This document shows, one piece after another, positions 44,961-56,614 of a DNA stretch of 64,000 nucleotides. A model generated the notes under the pieces. The model had not been told where the DNA came from, ran no database searches, and saw only the letters and a list, made by a program, of their open reading frames with translations. Position 1 is the stretch's first letter. The number at the start of each line of letters is the position of its first letter. This DNA comes from Neoceratodus forsteri (taxonomy: Eukaryota > Chordata > Ceratodontiformes > Ceratodontidae). A program made the translations under genes and the position numbers. The stretch lies in contig CM057453.1 in assembly GCA_016271365.2 (NCBI GenBank), forward strand, positions 502,671,001 through 502,735,000. Direction: 5' to 3'.

Positions 44961-47022
44961 TTGTAAAAATAGTACAGTTTGTCTAAATGTTGTGTCTTTG
45001 GTAAATTACTTCTAATAAAAAATAGTATAGTTTGCCGGAAAGTTGCATCTTTGATCAATCAGCCTCATAGTTTACAGTGATAACACCCAGTTAACAAAGT
45101 GAACATCGTAACAGCACAAGCCTTACTATAATAAGTGCTGGTAGAAGTACAGTTACTAAAGCTGTAGTCCATATATTGAAGCCAGTTTCAATTCATTTAG
45201 CAATCTTCAATACAAAGTAGATAAAAGCATCTGACAGCATGGCATGAGAGAATCTCAGTCAGACTTTCATTTTACCCAAACTGACAGCTGTCTGCTTGAA
45301 TGAATTGCAGTCAAGCATTGAAACTGCCGGCTCACTGCTGGCACTCAAGGTTGCAGCAGCAGTCCATCTGCAGCTGCAGGAATCAAGAAGGTTCCGCTGT
45401 TTCCATACCGAGAATGCAGGGAACGGCTTCTCTCACTAAGCTGGGCATCCTGGATTTTTGCGTGCTCAGGAAAGCTATTTTTGGCCATCGTTTAGAAAAA
45501 CAAACAGAATCTAGCTAAATGGGCCACCGGTTGTCTAGGTTCAAGTGTTTGTTTTTGAAAATACATAATTTTTATGTATTTTCCGTGTTTTTTAATTAAA
45601 AAAAAGATGGTGGCCATCGCAATCGTTTTTTTTTTTTTTTTTCTCACAAGTAAATCATTGCTTACGACAAGTAAATATATGAAAAATAAGAACTCAAGAT
45701 TGGTATTTTTTGCTGTTTGTATCACAGAGTTATCCAGAAACCAAACATGAAATCCCTATAACTATGGAACTGTTTAATATTTTTTCACAAAACTTTAGAA
45801 GGCATTACCTTAACACAGGCTGGTTCTACCCTGAAACATGTGTTAACAAATTATATACTATCTAGTCTGTGCATTAGAGAGAAACAAAAAGTTAACCAGT
45901 GGGGAAAAAAATCTTCACTTTTCCAAAAATCAGCATTCCTGATCTCAGAAATCACAAAAGTTGCCAGGACAAAACTTTTCATGTCTTGAGACTTTGCCAC
46001 CCTGTCCACGCATGCAGATTTTTAGGCTGTTCCATTGAATGCCACCAGAGTTAAGGCACAAAATTAGGGATTTAACACTGAACACACTACTCGGCTCTAA
46101 CTATAGAGTCGCTACCATGCTCCTGTAATTGCAACCCCAAACATGTATAACTGCAGTCAAAAGAACTGTGTGAATGCTTAGATGGCCCCCTCCCCAGTTA
46201 TATTGTTTTATATATACAGCATGCCTGCAGCCCCGTTTCCTACTTCATGTCATCAAAGTGTGATTTTTAGGGATGGGCCTGCAGTGCTTGACAGCTGCTG
46301 GGCTTATACTCAGAAGTTACAAGCCAGGCTTTCAAGTGTAAGTCCTGCTTTTATTACTTTACAAAAAATCCAATTATTGACTAAATTAGCTCCTCGAACA
46401 GGCAACTCCTTAGTATGAGCTGCCTGTTCAGAATGTGTCAGTTGCTTTTTAAGAGGTGCAGGCAGTCAGAAAACAGTGGGAATCTTGGCCTAAGTCGGCT
46501 TCGACGAAGATGTGTTATGGAGGGTAACTGCACAGTAGATCTGCATTATGATTGGTCAAGAAGGTCCACTTCCTATTCTGCTAAGTAGTCCCCTTACAGA
46601 AGTGCATTGTGCACTGTCAAACAGAGCACGCCTCTAGGGGACTGCAGATATGACACTATGGGGTTGCAGATAGACAAATTTTAGATTGTATCAACAGCGC
46701 AGTCACCTTGTGGTGAGCAGCATGTGTCAGATCTCTTGTAATATTTCTGGATGCTCAAAATCATTCCATATGAAGATAAAAACAAGTGCATTCTTGAGTG
46801 GGCTGTCCCTCCTAGTGATGTGAGGTGTAATTTCTGGACTTTCCAGGTCGAGCTGTCCTGTTTCGGGATTCCCACAGTGAATAACATGTTTTTCAAGCCT
46901 AACATAAGCACTTGGTATTTAGTCAGCAGTGTTGTGAGTCTCATAAGACAGTGTGGGCTAATGGGGTGGGGCACAGTACTGTGAAACAGTTTGGAGATGC
47001 ACTGTAGCCAATTGGCTCATCA

Positions 47023-47075
47023 TGTGACCTTGAGCAAGTCACTCGATAACCTCCCAGCTGTATAACTGAGTAGAA
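47023..47075 (+). repeat. CORE-SINE (MIR-like) fragment
   Basis: 'catgtgaccttgagcaagtc' followed by 'actcgataacctcccagctg' is the conserved core shared by MIR and other CORE-SINEs. The tRNA-like head is not visible. Confidence 0.65.
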
Positions 47076-47394
47076 GCAGGGCCCCTCTCAGAATTTGAGA
47101 TGACATAATTTTCTGCATGCAAATTGTGACTTGCTGGTGCAGATGGATGGAATGTTTTAAAAATAGAGGGCCAGACATCTGGATACTTGCATATGGAGAA
47201 GCGGAACACACATTTGTGTCTGCCTAGTTTGAAAGCCTCGCTCTTGGTCTTCAAAGGAAAATTTTACTGGTCAATACAAAATTGATGAGTACATTCAGAC
47301 ACACGTGTGTGCGCACATACACACACACACACTGCATCCCAGGACACTCTCAAGAATTTGATGTTTATCCCATTGAGAAATTCTTGGTTAACAA

Positions 47395-47500
47395 TGTTAA
47401 ATAAATGATTTATTTATTTAAACTTTGGTAACCAGGTAAGCCCACTGGAACCTTGTGGTCCCTTTTTCTGGGGCGAACCAGGTTTAGTTACATGTACCTA
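47395..47500 (-). mobile_element. family S retroelement 3' end
   Basis: On the minus strand: 'ctggttcgccccagaaaaag', 'gggcttacctggttaccaaa', 'aataaataaatca'. Third copy of the family. Confidence 0.6.
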
Positions 47501-49119
47501 GAGGGAGGGAAAAACCCATGCAAACGATATGTACAGTGCAACAAGGCTTTACGTAGAATGCGTGAACAAACATTACAGTACAGAGGCTGATGCAACCAGT
47601 GCTCCAGACTTTTGTTGGGTACAGACAATTGGTGGTTGTAAAACCTATATAAGTGCGAAGGACAGTTCTACCCCCAGGCTGGGGGTAGGCAGGCTGAAGC
47701 GGACCCATCCGTTCGTGTCTCGCTGTTTTTTTTGTTTGTTTTTTTTTAGTAGGGGAGTCACCCTGCGTTTGGTCCCCTGGCAGGACCCTTAGTGAGGCAG
47801 CGGCACTGAGGCCCCTTCCCTAGGTGTGCTTTTAGCCCTTTCTTGAATGATAGCAGCATTCTGTTTGTTGTTACTGGCAGGTTCTGTGCTCCCTTGTCGT
47901 GTTTCCTGAGAACATTCATTTTCTGCAGGGGCCGGCTAAACATAAAGTGAAACCCACATGACATCACAGCGAAACAGATACTGTAGATGCTAACTGGTAG
48001 ATTGAAGTTACAGGGCATTTCAGGAGCAACTCTGAGAATAGATGGGAATTTATACAGAGCCTAGGATTTCATATGACTGTGACTCGTACACCCCCACCAG
48101 AAGCTGATCTAAGGAGCCTGTCAATCATTTTAAGTTTTTTTACTTTTTTAGTCATTTTCTTTCCTTATTCCATGATTGTAAAAGGGGTTCTTAGTTTCAT
48201 AAATCAGCTGAGATGTGAATAAGCCTGACAACCAAGGATAAGGTGACCAACTCAGAGGTCAGATACCTACTTGTAACATGTTAATATGAGTGAGCTGTGG
48301 TCTACTACATCTCACATTAGCGTGTCATATTTGGGTGTTAAAATAAAAAAAAGATACTGACCTATGAGGGGTTCACGTTGTTGTCGTTGGTCAGGTTTAT
48401 TTACTTCTCAACTAATTTATTCATCCAAGAACCCTTTTTAAAATCTTGTAACAAAGAAAGTAGAAAACTTTGTTATTGGCTGGCTCGTTTGAGCAACTTC
48501 GGGGGAGGGGGTGCATTGGCATTTGTTTCTGGTATGGCCGGAGACCTGGCCCTTCCACAAAACAGAGAGATTTTATAAGAAATGTGATTAAACCTAAGCA
48601 GATGAGCCCGGGTTCAGCATGGTGTGGCCGCAATCGCCATATGACTGTATCACCCACCTCTACCTTTTTTGTTGGACAGCTACACCTGCTAAACTGATGC
48701 TGTACTCAATGGTAAAGTTATATGGGCTAGCCATATATTTTGTGGGGTGGGATAGAAGTATGAATGAACTAACTGGAGTGAATAAAAAGGTAAATATCTG
48801 TCTTTTGGTGTACAGGAATTGTTTTGCAAAAATAACAGGGCTGGCTTGGGCTGTGGACTTTGGACTATGACATCAGGTCCCTCCAGACATCTGCTGCATA
48901 GTCTTTCTCTCCGAACAGTCTCACCTCTAACAGGGTTTCTCCAGGAGATCAGGAAAAAAGTCACAGATGAAGGTATCACGCCCTGGAGCACACTGTGCCT
49001 CAGCTAAATATAAGAGCATCAGAAATAGTCGGCACCAGCTCAAGGCTTGGAACCACAGCTCAAACAGCCAGAAAGATTAGGACAAGAGAAAAACTGCACC
49101 TGCAGTGACGTTGCTTTAT

Positions 49120-49248
49120 TTTAAAGTGCACCAGTGTCCACTTAATTTTGTTTGTTTTTTTTGTGCCGTTTTTGCCGTTTTATTGCTGTAAGGTGCTTTG
49201 AGCCACCCGGAAAGGGCACCCAACAAATAAAATTTGCCTTGCCTCTCA
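49120..49248 (+). mobile_element. L2-like LINE or SINE 3' end
   Basis: 'attgctgtaaggtgctttga' then 'gccacccggaaagggcaccc' and 'caaataaaatttgcc' is the stem-loop tail common at the 3' end of L2-type LINEs and the SINEs that share it. Confidence 0.6.
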
Positions 49249-49317
49249 ACTAAGTTACTCAAACATATCCTGTAGTGGAATGTTTTTCTCAGGGCTTACA
49301 TTTTAAAAACCCTAGTG

Positions 49318-49589
49318 CAGGGGTGCACAGCATGCGGCTTGGGAGCCACAAATGCTGTCTGTGGCCCCCGAGTACGTAGCAGCTTCCACTTGCAGTCTTT
49401 ATTTTTTTTTCTCATTTTTAGTTTCAGTAGCATGTTGATAAATAAATACATACATGTATGTTTTGTTTTATGTGTACATTTAATGATGCCTTGCTGGGCA
49501 TTTGCCACTTCGGGCCATTTTACTGTGGCCCTTGGCCTTGATGCAAGTCTTCAGTCTGGCCCTCCACAAAACAAAGTTGTGCACCACTG
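49318..49589. mobile_element. hAT-like MITE with exact 8-bp duplication
   Basis: Starts CAGGGGTGCACAGCATGCGGC and ends GTTGTGCACCACTG; the ends pair imperfectly as caggGgTGCACAgc / cagTGGTGCACAac. It is flanked by CCCTAGTG at 49310-49317 and 49590-49597, identical 8-mers with central TA as hAT elements prefer. The 'caggggtg...gcggcc' start is typical of widespread vertebrate hAT MITEs. 272 bp and non-coding. Confidence 0.88.
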
Positions 49590-49767
49590 CCCTAGTGGGA
49601 ATACAGACAGCAGCAGCCTGTTGCTCACCTCACAAATGTGGGAGGGGAGGAGGGATTAGGGTACTTCTGTACACTTCTGCGAGGCCTAATTCAGTAGTCT
49701 AAAGTCTGATAATACTGTTTAGGCATTTAAAAAGTCATAGTAACTAGTTTTGTTTTTCTTTCTTTAG

Positions 49768-49808
49768 CTGATGGGCCATATCTTCAAATCATAGAACAAC
49801 CCAAACAG
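49768..49808 (+). CDS. NFKB1: NFKB1 (NF-kappa-B p105/p50) exon, start of Rel homology region
   Basis: The 41-nt exon follows the pyrimidine tract 'tgtttttctttctttag' and ends CAG before gtaaga, a consensus donor. With one G from the previous exon it encodes A-D-G-P-Y-L-Q-I-I-E-Q-P-K-Q. From memory the human NFKB1 counterpart is ADGPYLQILEQPKQ, one change; NFKB2 has ADGPYLVIVEQPKQ, which fits less well. In the family this strand opens the Rel homology domain and precedes the RFRY DNA-contact loop. The protein is a transcription-factor precursor, held in the cytoplasm and processed to DNA-binding p50. Phase 1 start and phase 0 end. The next exon (RGFRFRY...) was not found before 64000, so the following intron exceeds 14 kb. 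Confidence 0.88.
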
Positions 49809-51119
49809 GTAAGATGGACAGAACATTTTATTGAGTTTTGCCTTGGGCAATGCTAACCAGGACAGTTTAAAATGCATCCACCTTTACATAAAATAATAAA
49901 ACAATTAAACTGTACTTTTAACACACTTTCTAATAATGTGTGTGCAGTGTTTCATTTTTCTTTAAAAATGTAACTTATTGCACATAGTTTGCGGTATTTG
50001 TATTCCAGTCTCCATATCACAGTCTAGTGTGTTACCACAAGTCTGCTACTTTATTGTGGACCTGTTGACTATTATTTTGCCAAATCAGGAAGAAGAAAGA
50101 GAAACACGTTTCCGTTTTAAATAAACAAGGAACTGCATGGTTCTTTTTTCACCTAATTTGGGGTGCACGCCTTGCTCCTTCCTCCAAGGGACTGCTAGGA
50201 GTCTGCCTAAATGTGGATAATAAAGTGAATTTGGGTAACTATAAATAAGTTACTCACGTGTGAGCATGTTTCTACTACTGGTATTCAGTTCACATCCACA
50301 CAACCCACTCAACCTCCCTGGCAAGACTTACTTCAGATTCGTTGAGCATACAGATCTGAGTATAGTAGGGTTGAAGCCAGAGGACTGCCTGGTTAGGTGT
50401 TAGAGCAGACATGCTTAAAAACTGTTCCGATAACTGAACATGTTCAGTGTAAGACTGCCAAAGTGTGGATGTGAACCAAATACTAGTAGCAGAATCATTT
50501 TTACGGGTGAGTATCCTGTATTAACATTTCAGTGTTTTGTTTATATATTTTTAATCATGCTTTTAAACCCTCCCAGGACTATTTGTTCCCTTTCAGCTGT
50601 AATTGACAACCTCCATGCTCTGACTGCCGTGATTCTGCTTTTGTACTGCGGGGTTTTCGACTATTGGCAGCCATCATGCCAGTGGGGCATTTCTCACTGT
50701 TCTTTCCCCCACCTCCCTTGGGTCAACTGGCAGTTGTGTTTTGAATGGTTTCAATGAATCCCCCTCTCTTTTGCCTTGATAGTTTCTGCAGCGCACCACA
50801 ATGGAAAATTTGGAAAATTAAAGGGCTGTTAGCCCAGCACATCTTTCCTTCATTTATTTATTTGCTGGTTTTCCGCCCCCCCCCCCCAACCATTGAACAA
50901 GTTGACAAGCTGCTGTCCCTTTCCTACAGAGACAGCCCAGTGACTTAGGGAGTTGTGCTTACACAGGCAGTGTAGCTAGGCACTGAGGCTTGCAAAACCC
51001 TTCCAAGTGCCCGAACCCCACTGCGGCACTCCCTCCTGCAGTGGACTAACTCATATGTTTATTGGGCCTTATGTGAACTGAATAATATCAATTTAAAACC
51101 ATTCAATCTTTCTATTTTT
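49809..51119 (+). other. NFKB1 intron, non-coding
   Basis: Non-coding apart from the foldback element at 50249-50515. The intron continues beyond the right edge and contains both L2 elements in the sense orientation. Confidence 0.5.
50249..50515. repeat. foldback element F3
   Basis: 'gttactcacgtgtgagcatg' to 'cagttcacatccacac' (50249-50301) pairs with 50463-50515, about 53-bp arms with mismatches. The outer ends contain 'actcac' splice-donor-like complements. Family not recognised; not obviously the same as F1 or F2. Confidence 0.75.
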
Positions 51120-51175
51120 AGCACCCACAACTTGCCCTCATTTGCCAGTGGCAGGTTCTGCTGGTTAGCCAGTGA

Positions 51176-51688
51176 GTGCACAAATCACACCTCCTCTGGT
51201 TGTGCCTGGCTGCTAGCATGATGTTCTCTTTGTGGTTCCTCACCTGGATTGCCATTCTCGCCTATATCCCACAAGTGGGCCAGTATCTCCTATGGATCTG
51301 TGCCGGTGATATCGGGCCTGGGGTCCTCCATCCTGACAGTTTGGAACTGCACTTCATGACCGCTTGCCCAGAAGTACGGCAATCAATTCTGGTCCTTCCA
51401 ACTGCACATGTGGTGCTGTTCACTGTCAGTAGCTGCACTAGTATACTAGCAGAGCTAGCTGCACCAGTTGATAGGCACAGGATGTCTACCTCCAAAACCA
51501 GAATCACTGGGTGTAGGCGACTGGGGACTAGGCTTCTGCGCTACGTTGGAAGAATTTCCCTGTTCCTGTTGCTGCTAGCAGAGGGAGATATTCACCCGAA
51601 CCTGGGACCTCGTGCTACCCCCCCCCGGGGATTTTCACGTGGGTGGTATAAAGATAGTTGCCATGAATATTTGCAGCCTTGTCCCTAA
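51176..51688 (+). pseudogene. L2 ORF2 N-terminal leader with degraded 2A-like motif
   Basis: 170 codons. Residues 4-46 are hydrophobic. Near residues 126-145 the sequence runs ISLFLLLLAEGDIHPNLGPRAT. In many L2/CR1-group LINEs this place carries G-D-V/I-E-x-N-P-G-P, a 2A-like recoding motif; here the Pro-Gly-Pro core has become LGP, so it is probably inactive. The endonuclease begins right after it, in a different frame from about 51640. Confidence 0.6.
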
Positions 51689-52348
51689 GATGACTCGGTT
51701 CCAAGCGTGGACCAGGTTGCACAATCCAGATGTCATCTGCCTGACTGAAACACTGAAACGTGGCTCACCCCCAAGGTCAAGGACTCAGTCATTGCCTTAA
51801 CAGGGTTTGAATCTTTCAGACTGGATAGGCTGGGGAAGCGGGGCGGGGGCTGCCTGATATATGTGAAAGATAACTTAAGGGGGTGTGTTCTGCCAGTCTC
51901 GGCCAATGCTTGTGATTGCGAGCTATTAGCAGTTCAGCTCTTGCTAGGAAAGCAGAACAAGATTCTCACCTTTGCCTCGGTGTACCTACCACCTGTAAAG
52001 GCAAACCAGGGGCTAGGTGTTGTCCTGAAGGCCCTGTCTAAACTGAAGAAAAACTCAGAAGTTATTGTCACTGGAGACTTTAATATTATTTGGACTAACA
52101 AAGGTGCTGACCATCTTAAGGATCAAGTTGCGGAGTTGTACCTCACTCAGATGATTTGTTTGGACACCAGGCAAAACCGCAAAACAGGAAAGGGCACCGT
52201 GCTTGACTGGATCCTGACCAACTGCCCCAACAGAATCAAAAATGTCCAGGTGCTCCCTGATTGTCTCAGTGACCACTCACCAGTTGCATGTATGTGGGTT
52301 AATAAGGTAAAAAAGGACCCCCCACTCTGGTTTGTAGCTGAGTCCTGA
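51658..52348 (+). pseudogene. L2 APE endonuclease domain
   Basis: Blocks in order: MNICSLVPK (catalytic Asn, about 51665), DVICLTETL (Glu, about 51730), then, in the 51863-52348 frame, VYLPPVK, IVTGDFNI (Asp and Asn, about 52070), GKGTVLDWIL and DCLSDHSPVA (the Asp-His pair, about 52265). All catalytic residues can be read, but a frame change occurs between 51780 and 51863. The stop at 52346 separates it from the linker. Confidence 0.88.
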
Positions 52349-52549
52349 AGAGGGGTCCCAAACGCAACTTTAAGACAGCTTTGGCCAACATTGACTGGTC
52401 GCCTCTTGATAGTCTCCAAGACATTGACCAGATTTTGCAATTCTTTGTGTCCACAGTCAGTGGTATTTGTGATGCCTACACCCTCCTGAGAAAAGAGAAA
52501 GATAAGGGCTGCTTCCAATGGGTGAATTTCCAGGGACTTCCTTGATCCG

Positions 52550-54473
52550 ATGAAGGAGCGAGACAACCTCTGGGAACTTGCCGGAGGCACGGGCAGTCAG
52601 TCTGACTTCCAGAAGTATCGGGAAGCCAGAAACACGTATACTGCTCTTGCCAGGCAAGCCAAGGTGGCTTATTACAAGGAGCAACTAGAACATAACTGGG
52701 GCAATGGGAAGCAGTTCTGGGATAACATTAAGGAGCTGCTGGGCAGGGAAGACATGCTCAGCTTAAATGACACCCCCACCCTAGATCCACACACAATTGC
52801 AGAAGTTTTCAATGTGGCCTTCTCTGACCTCAGTTCTGTCCTCCCACCCAGCTGCCTTGACCCCCCACCAACGCCCACCCAAAGCCCGAGATAATTTGAC
52901 CCATCCAGATTTTTACTTCAAGCGCGTCACAACCAAGGAAGCCAGGACTTACATTACTAAGGTGCTGGGTAAAACCAGACTTGGTAGTGACTTATTCGAC
53001 ATGAAATTGGTGGAAGTTGCCTTGGACAAGTTGGTGGTTCTTATCACCAAGATCTTTAACAAGTCTCTCACCCTGGCAAAATTCCCTGTGGCCTGGAGGG
53101 TAGCTCTAGTCACCCCTGTCCTAAAAAGTGGGGACCGGGCTTGCACTGCTAACTACAGACCAATGACTATCCTCTCCCCTCCCCCCAAAGGTGCTTGAAA
53201 GGATTGTGGCTGACCAGGTCACGGAGTACCTTCAGAAGTACAATCTACTGTGCCCACAGCAGCACGGATTCCATCAGTGCCATAGCACAGCTTCTGCCTT
53301 AGTTTATTTCAAAGACTACGTTCACAAGGCCTTGAGTGGGGCAGCCTAGTGAGATCTATCTTCATAGGTCTCACCAAAGCCTTTGATATTGTCAACCATC
53401 ACATCTTGCTTGACCAGCTTCAGCACCTTGGGCTAGCCTCTGAAACCATCCTCTGGTTCCAGGATTACCTATCCAGCAGAGCACAGAGTGTAAAAATTGG
53501 GACAGCTATGTCCTTGTCTAGGGATATAGTACTGGGTGTCCCACAAGGGTCTATACTGGACCCCATCCTCTTTAGCCTGTTCATCAACAGGCTTCCAGAG
53601 GTCTGTAATAGCAAGATTATTCTGTATGCAGATGATGCTGTCATCCTTAGTAGTAGTGCCCAGCTTCAGCACCTGCAGGATGATTTGCAGTACTCATTTT
53701 GCAGCTTGGAGAACTGGTTCAGCTCTTAGAAATTGCTTCTCAATTACAAGAAGACGAAGACGATGCTGATAACCACTCACTAGCACAAGAGATCTCTGCT
53801 GTCCCTTACTATTACTAACAGCAAGGCTGCTCCACTCGAGCAGGTCAACTCTTTTAAATACTTGGGTGTGATCATTGATGACACCATCTCTTACATACAG
53901 CACATCGATCGGGTCGTCAAAATAGTGAACACTAAACTTGGAGTTCTCTACAGGCGTAGACAGTACCTAACTCCTGAGGCACTCGGGTTGGCAGTCTCCA
54001 CTTCCATCTTGTCTGTTATTGACTACAGACTCGTGGTCTATGGGTCGGCATTCGACACTGCGCTAAAACGAGTAAGCACAGCCCTCAACAAGACCTGCAG
54101 GCTGGCTCCAAGGGCTGATAATCTCCTACACACCTGCTCCCTCTACGAGTGCACTAACTGGCTCAGTCCTGCTAGCAGAATCAAATACCAAATGTGCCTG
54201 CTTGGCATGAAATCTCTCCTAGGTAAAGCTCCATTGGCCTTCAAAGAACTGCTCTGGCGAGATAGATCCAGGTACCGCACTAGAGGGCAGACTCGCTGCC
54301 CACTTGCCGTCCCATTCAGAAAAATGGCACTTTACCAACGGTCCTTTGCATACAGGGCTCCTTCTTGGCTAAATGGGATCCCAGCACTCCTTTTACTCAT
54401 TAACAGCCTCACCATCTTCAAGGCGGAACTAAGACGTCATCTGGCCAAGGCTGAGGTCTGTAGCTGCAGGTAA
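52550..54473 (+). pseudogene. L2 reverse transcriptase and C-terminal region
   Basis: Collinear frames: 52550-52894 (MKERDNLWELAGG, ARQAKVAYYKEQLE), 52797-53198 (KTRLGSDLFDMKLVEVALDKL, WRVALVTPVLKSGDR, NYRPMTILSPPPKG), 53349-53729 (block A LTKAFDIVNHHILL, block B GVPQGSILDPILF, catalytic YADDAVIL) and 53862-54473 (LGVIIDDTISYIQHI, SVIDYRLVVYGSAF, RSFAYRAPSWLNGIP). At least four frame breaks. The catalytic YADD box is intact; block B has an Asp where the family has Gly (SILDP). Confidence 0.9.
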
Positions 54474-55195
54474 CTTGTAGCACTGTCATCTGGTAGCTTG
54501 GAGTCAGCCTGCTTCTGGGCTGCATTCTCTGATTTGTTACCCTGCTGCCCAGTATCCCAGAGTTTAAACTCCTACTTCCTCCTACTACTTGCCAGCCCTC
54601 GACCTTGAGCCTACTATAGCCACAGCCTGTCGACGAGCCTTCTGTCTGCTGTTCTTAACTCAGCACTCTGTTTTAAGTCCCTCCCCTACCACTGACCCTG
54701 CACAAATGTGACTGTCTTAATGCACCTGTCTTCCTCCCAGCTTATTCTGTGTATGGTCCTCCCTCATATCGCTCTCTAGTATGTTCCTACTAAGTTAGTC
54801 CTGCACAGAAAATCCCTCCCGACTAGAATTAACGACAAAGCCTCCTCTTGGCTTCATAACATACAGGGTGTGAAAGCCTATGTTGAGTCCCCCTCCCCGA
54901 CTTTATATGAGATGACAGTGCCTCCTCTGGTTGCTTTACCCCCTGCTAAATTAGTTTCTTAAACCCACAGCACTCACCATGTACCTTGGGCTGTACTAAT
55001 TGCAATGTACTTTACCTCTATATGAGATAGCTTACAATTGTAAATAGGCCAATTGCTGTTATTTCTTGTATTTTTTGTCTCTGCACTTGTGCACCCATAC
55101 TCTGTAACTACCTTTCTGTGTTGTCCTCGTGACAAGATGTGGAACCTTTGAAAAAGAGCATTTTGCTCAAAGGTTATGTCTGAATGACGAAATAA

Positions 55196-55619
55196 AAAAA
55201 TAAATAACTAAAAAGTTCATGTACGTTCTCAACTGCCATTCTGTTTATTTGCATGACTCTAATGAGTGTGTATCTTTCTGGGCTGTTTCTGTTTCTGGAG
55301 CAGTACCTCCCTGTCTTGTAGTTTGTTCCTACTGTGCTTGCTAGGAGAAGAACCTGGCCGGTAGCCCCATGACCTGCCATGTAGAAGGAGAGTACAGCTG
55401 CTTAAAGACCAGGCATGAGAGAATGTGCACAGTGAGATCTGCAACCCTGGGAGGCATAGCAGCTCTCCAGTAGAGTTTGGCAGGGACAGATGTTAGTTTT
55501 TGAAATTGGCCAGTAATGTTTTGAGCAGTGCTGGAATAAAGAAAAACTGTTCAGTTACTTTCTTAGGGAAAATGATGTGGCCACTTGATTGTTTATACTA
55601 CTACACCCTCCACCCCCCT
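55196..55619. other. non-coding gap between the two L2 elements
   Basis: Nothing recognised. Confidence 0.4.
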
Positions 55620-55868
55620 CCGTTAAGCCAGTCTGCATTTCTTTTTAGCTCCATGAGCAGCCCCACCCCCTCGGACTGTCTTATTTAATTCTCCTCTGCC
55701 TTTTCCTTCCAGATAGTCTGAGAGCCACAGCCGTGGTTCTCTGACAAACCGGACCTGGCAGACTGCCACCCGCAGTCCAGGTCTGAAGCCACCAGCCCCT
55801 CACAGAAACGCAGGTACGGACTTGCCCTCAGGGACTGATTACCTCCAGGAAGGGAGCCCTAGCTGCCA
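55620..55868 (+). repeat. 5' segment duplicate, first copy
   Basis: About 250 bp, repeated at 56256-56514, offset 636 bp. Contains 'tctcctctgccttttccttccag', an AGTCTGAGAGCCACAGCCG core and 'cacagaaacgcaggtac'. The ends of the core look like splice acceptor and donor. Confidence 0.85.
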
Positions 55869-56255
55869 AAGTTTGCTTTCTTTACATGAGGACAGTTGTC
55901 TCCGGGTTTAAATCCAGAGTCTTTTACTGCTGTGGCCCACTGGCTGCAGTCAGCCCCAGGAGCACTCCGATTGACTCCATATAGCTCTGCACTGTTAATG
56001 TTTGATTATATTGTGCTAGATTATGTTTTCTGTTAAAACTGTCTTGTTTCTATTTTATAGCTGAAGTTTTCTGATTTAATGTAAATGCGTGTATTGTGTT
56101 CCTCATAAGACCAGTAGCGATCTCAGCTCAGGCCTTTGAAACCCCCCATTCACCTTTTTTTTACGCTAGTATTGTGTTTTAAATAGCCCTGTTATTGCTC
56201 ACTCAGACTTGGAAGCACCTTGCCTAACATCTTGGTCTGCAACACCTCCCCTTCC

Positions 56256-56514
56256 CCGTTTAAGCCAGTCTGCATTTCTTTTTAGCTCCACGAGCAGCCC
56301 AACCCCCTCTGACTTTCTTATTTAATTCTCCTCTGCCTTCTCCTTCCAGGTAGTCTGAGAGCCACAGCCGTGTTTCTGTGATGAACCTGACCTGCCAGAC
56401 TGCCACCCACAGTCCAGGTCTGAAGTCACCAGCCCCTCACAGAAACGCAGGTACGTATTTGCCCTCAGGGCCTGATTACCTCCAGGAAGGGAGGGAGGGA
56501 GCCCTAGCTGCCAA
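56256..56514 (+). repeat. 5' segment duplicate, second copy
   Basis: Nearly identical to 55620-55868, with substitutions and a gggagggagg expansion near 56490. It lies 100 bp before the long ORF of the L2 element, where promoter monomers would be expected. Confidence 0.85.
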
Positions 56515-56614
56515 TTTTTCCCCCCACCCACCCACCGGTCCTGATTAAATACACATAACCCCTGCCCGGCTTTCTAGCTCACTCCCCTCTAGCTCCCCCA
56601 ATCCATATTCCACT

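Larger units (their letters stand above)
43852..49767 (+). other. intron between the two NFKB1 exons
   Basis: 5.9 kb, starting gtaaga and ending ctttctttag. It holds two family S 3' ends, a CORE-SINE remnant, an L2-like tail, a hAT-like MITE, T-runs and CA-rich low-complexity sequence (43917-44010, 47317-47331). No further exon was recognised. Confidence 0.5.
51120..55195 (+). mobile_element. L2-type LINE, nearly complete, dead
   Basis: In order: hydrophobic leader and GDIHPNLGP motif (51176-51610), APE endonuclease (51660-52310), RT (52550-53830), C-terminal region (53862-54473), 3' UTR of about 700 bp, and a tail 'aaataaaaaaataaataac' at 55180-55200. Block A TKAFDIVNHHILLDQL and the WFQDYLSSRAQSVKI segment are L2-type rather than CR1-type. 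Confidence 0.88.
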
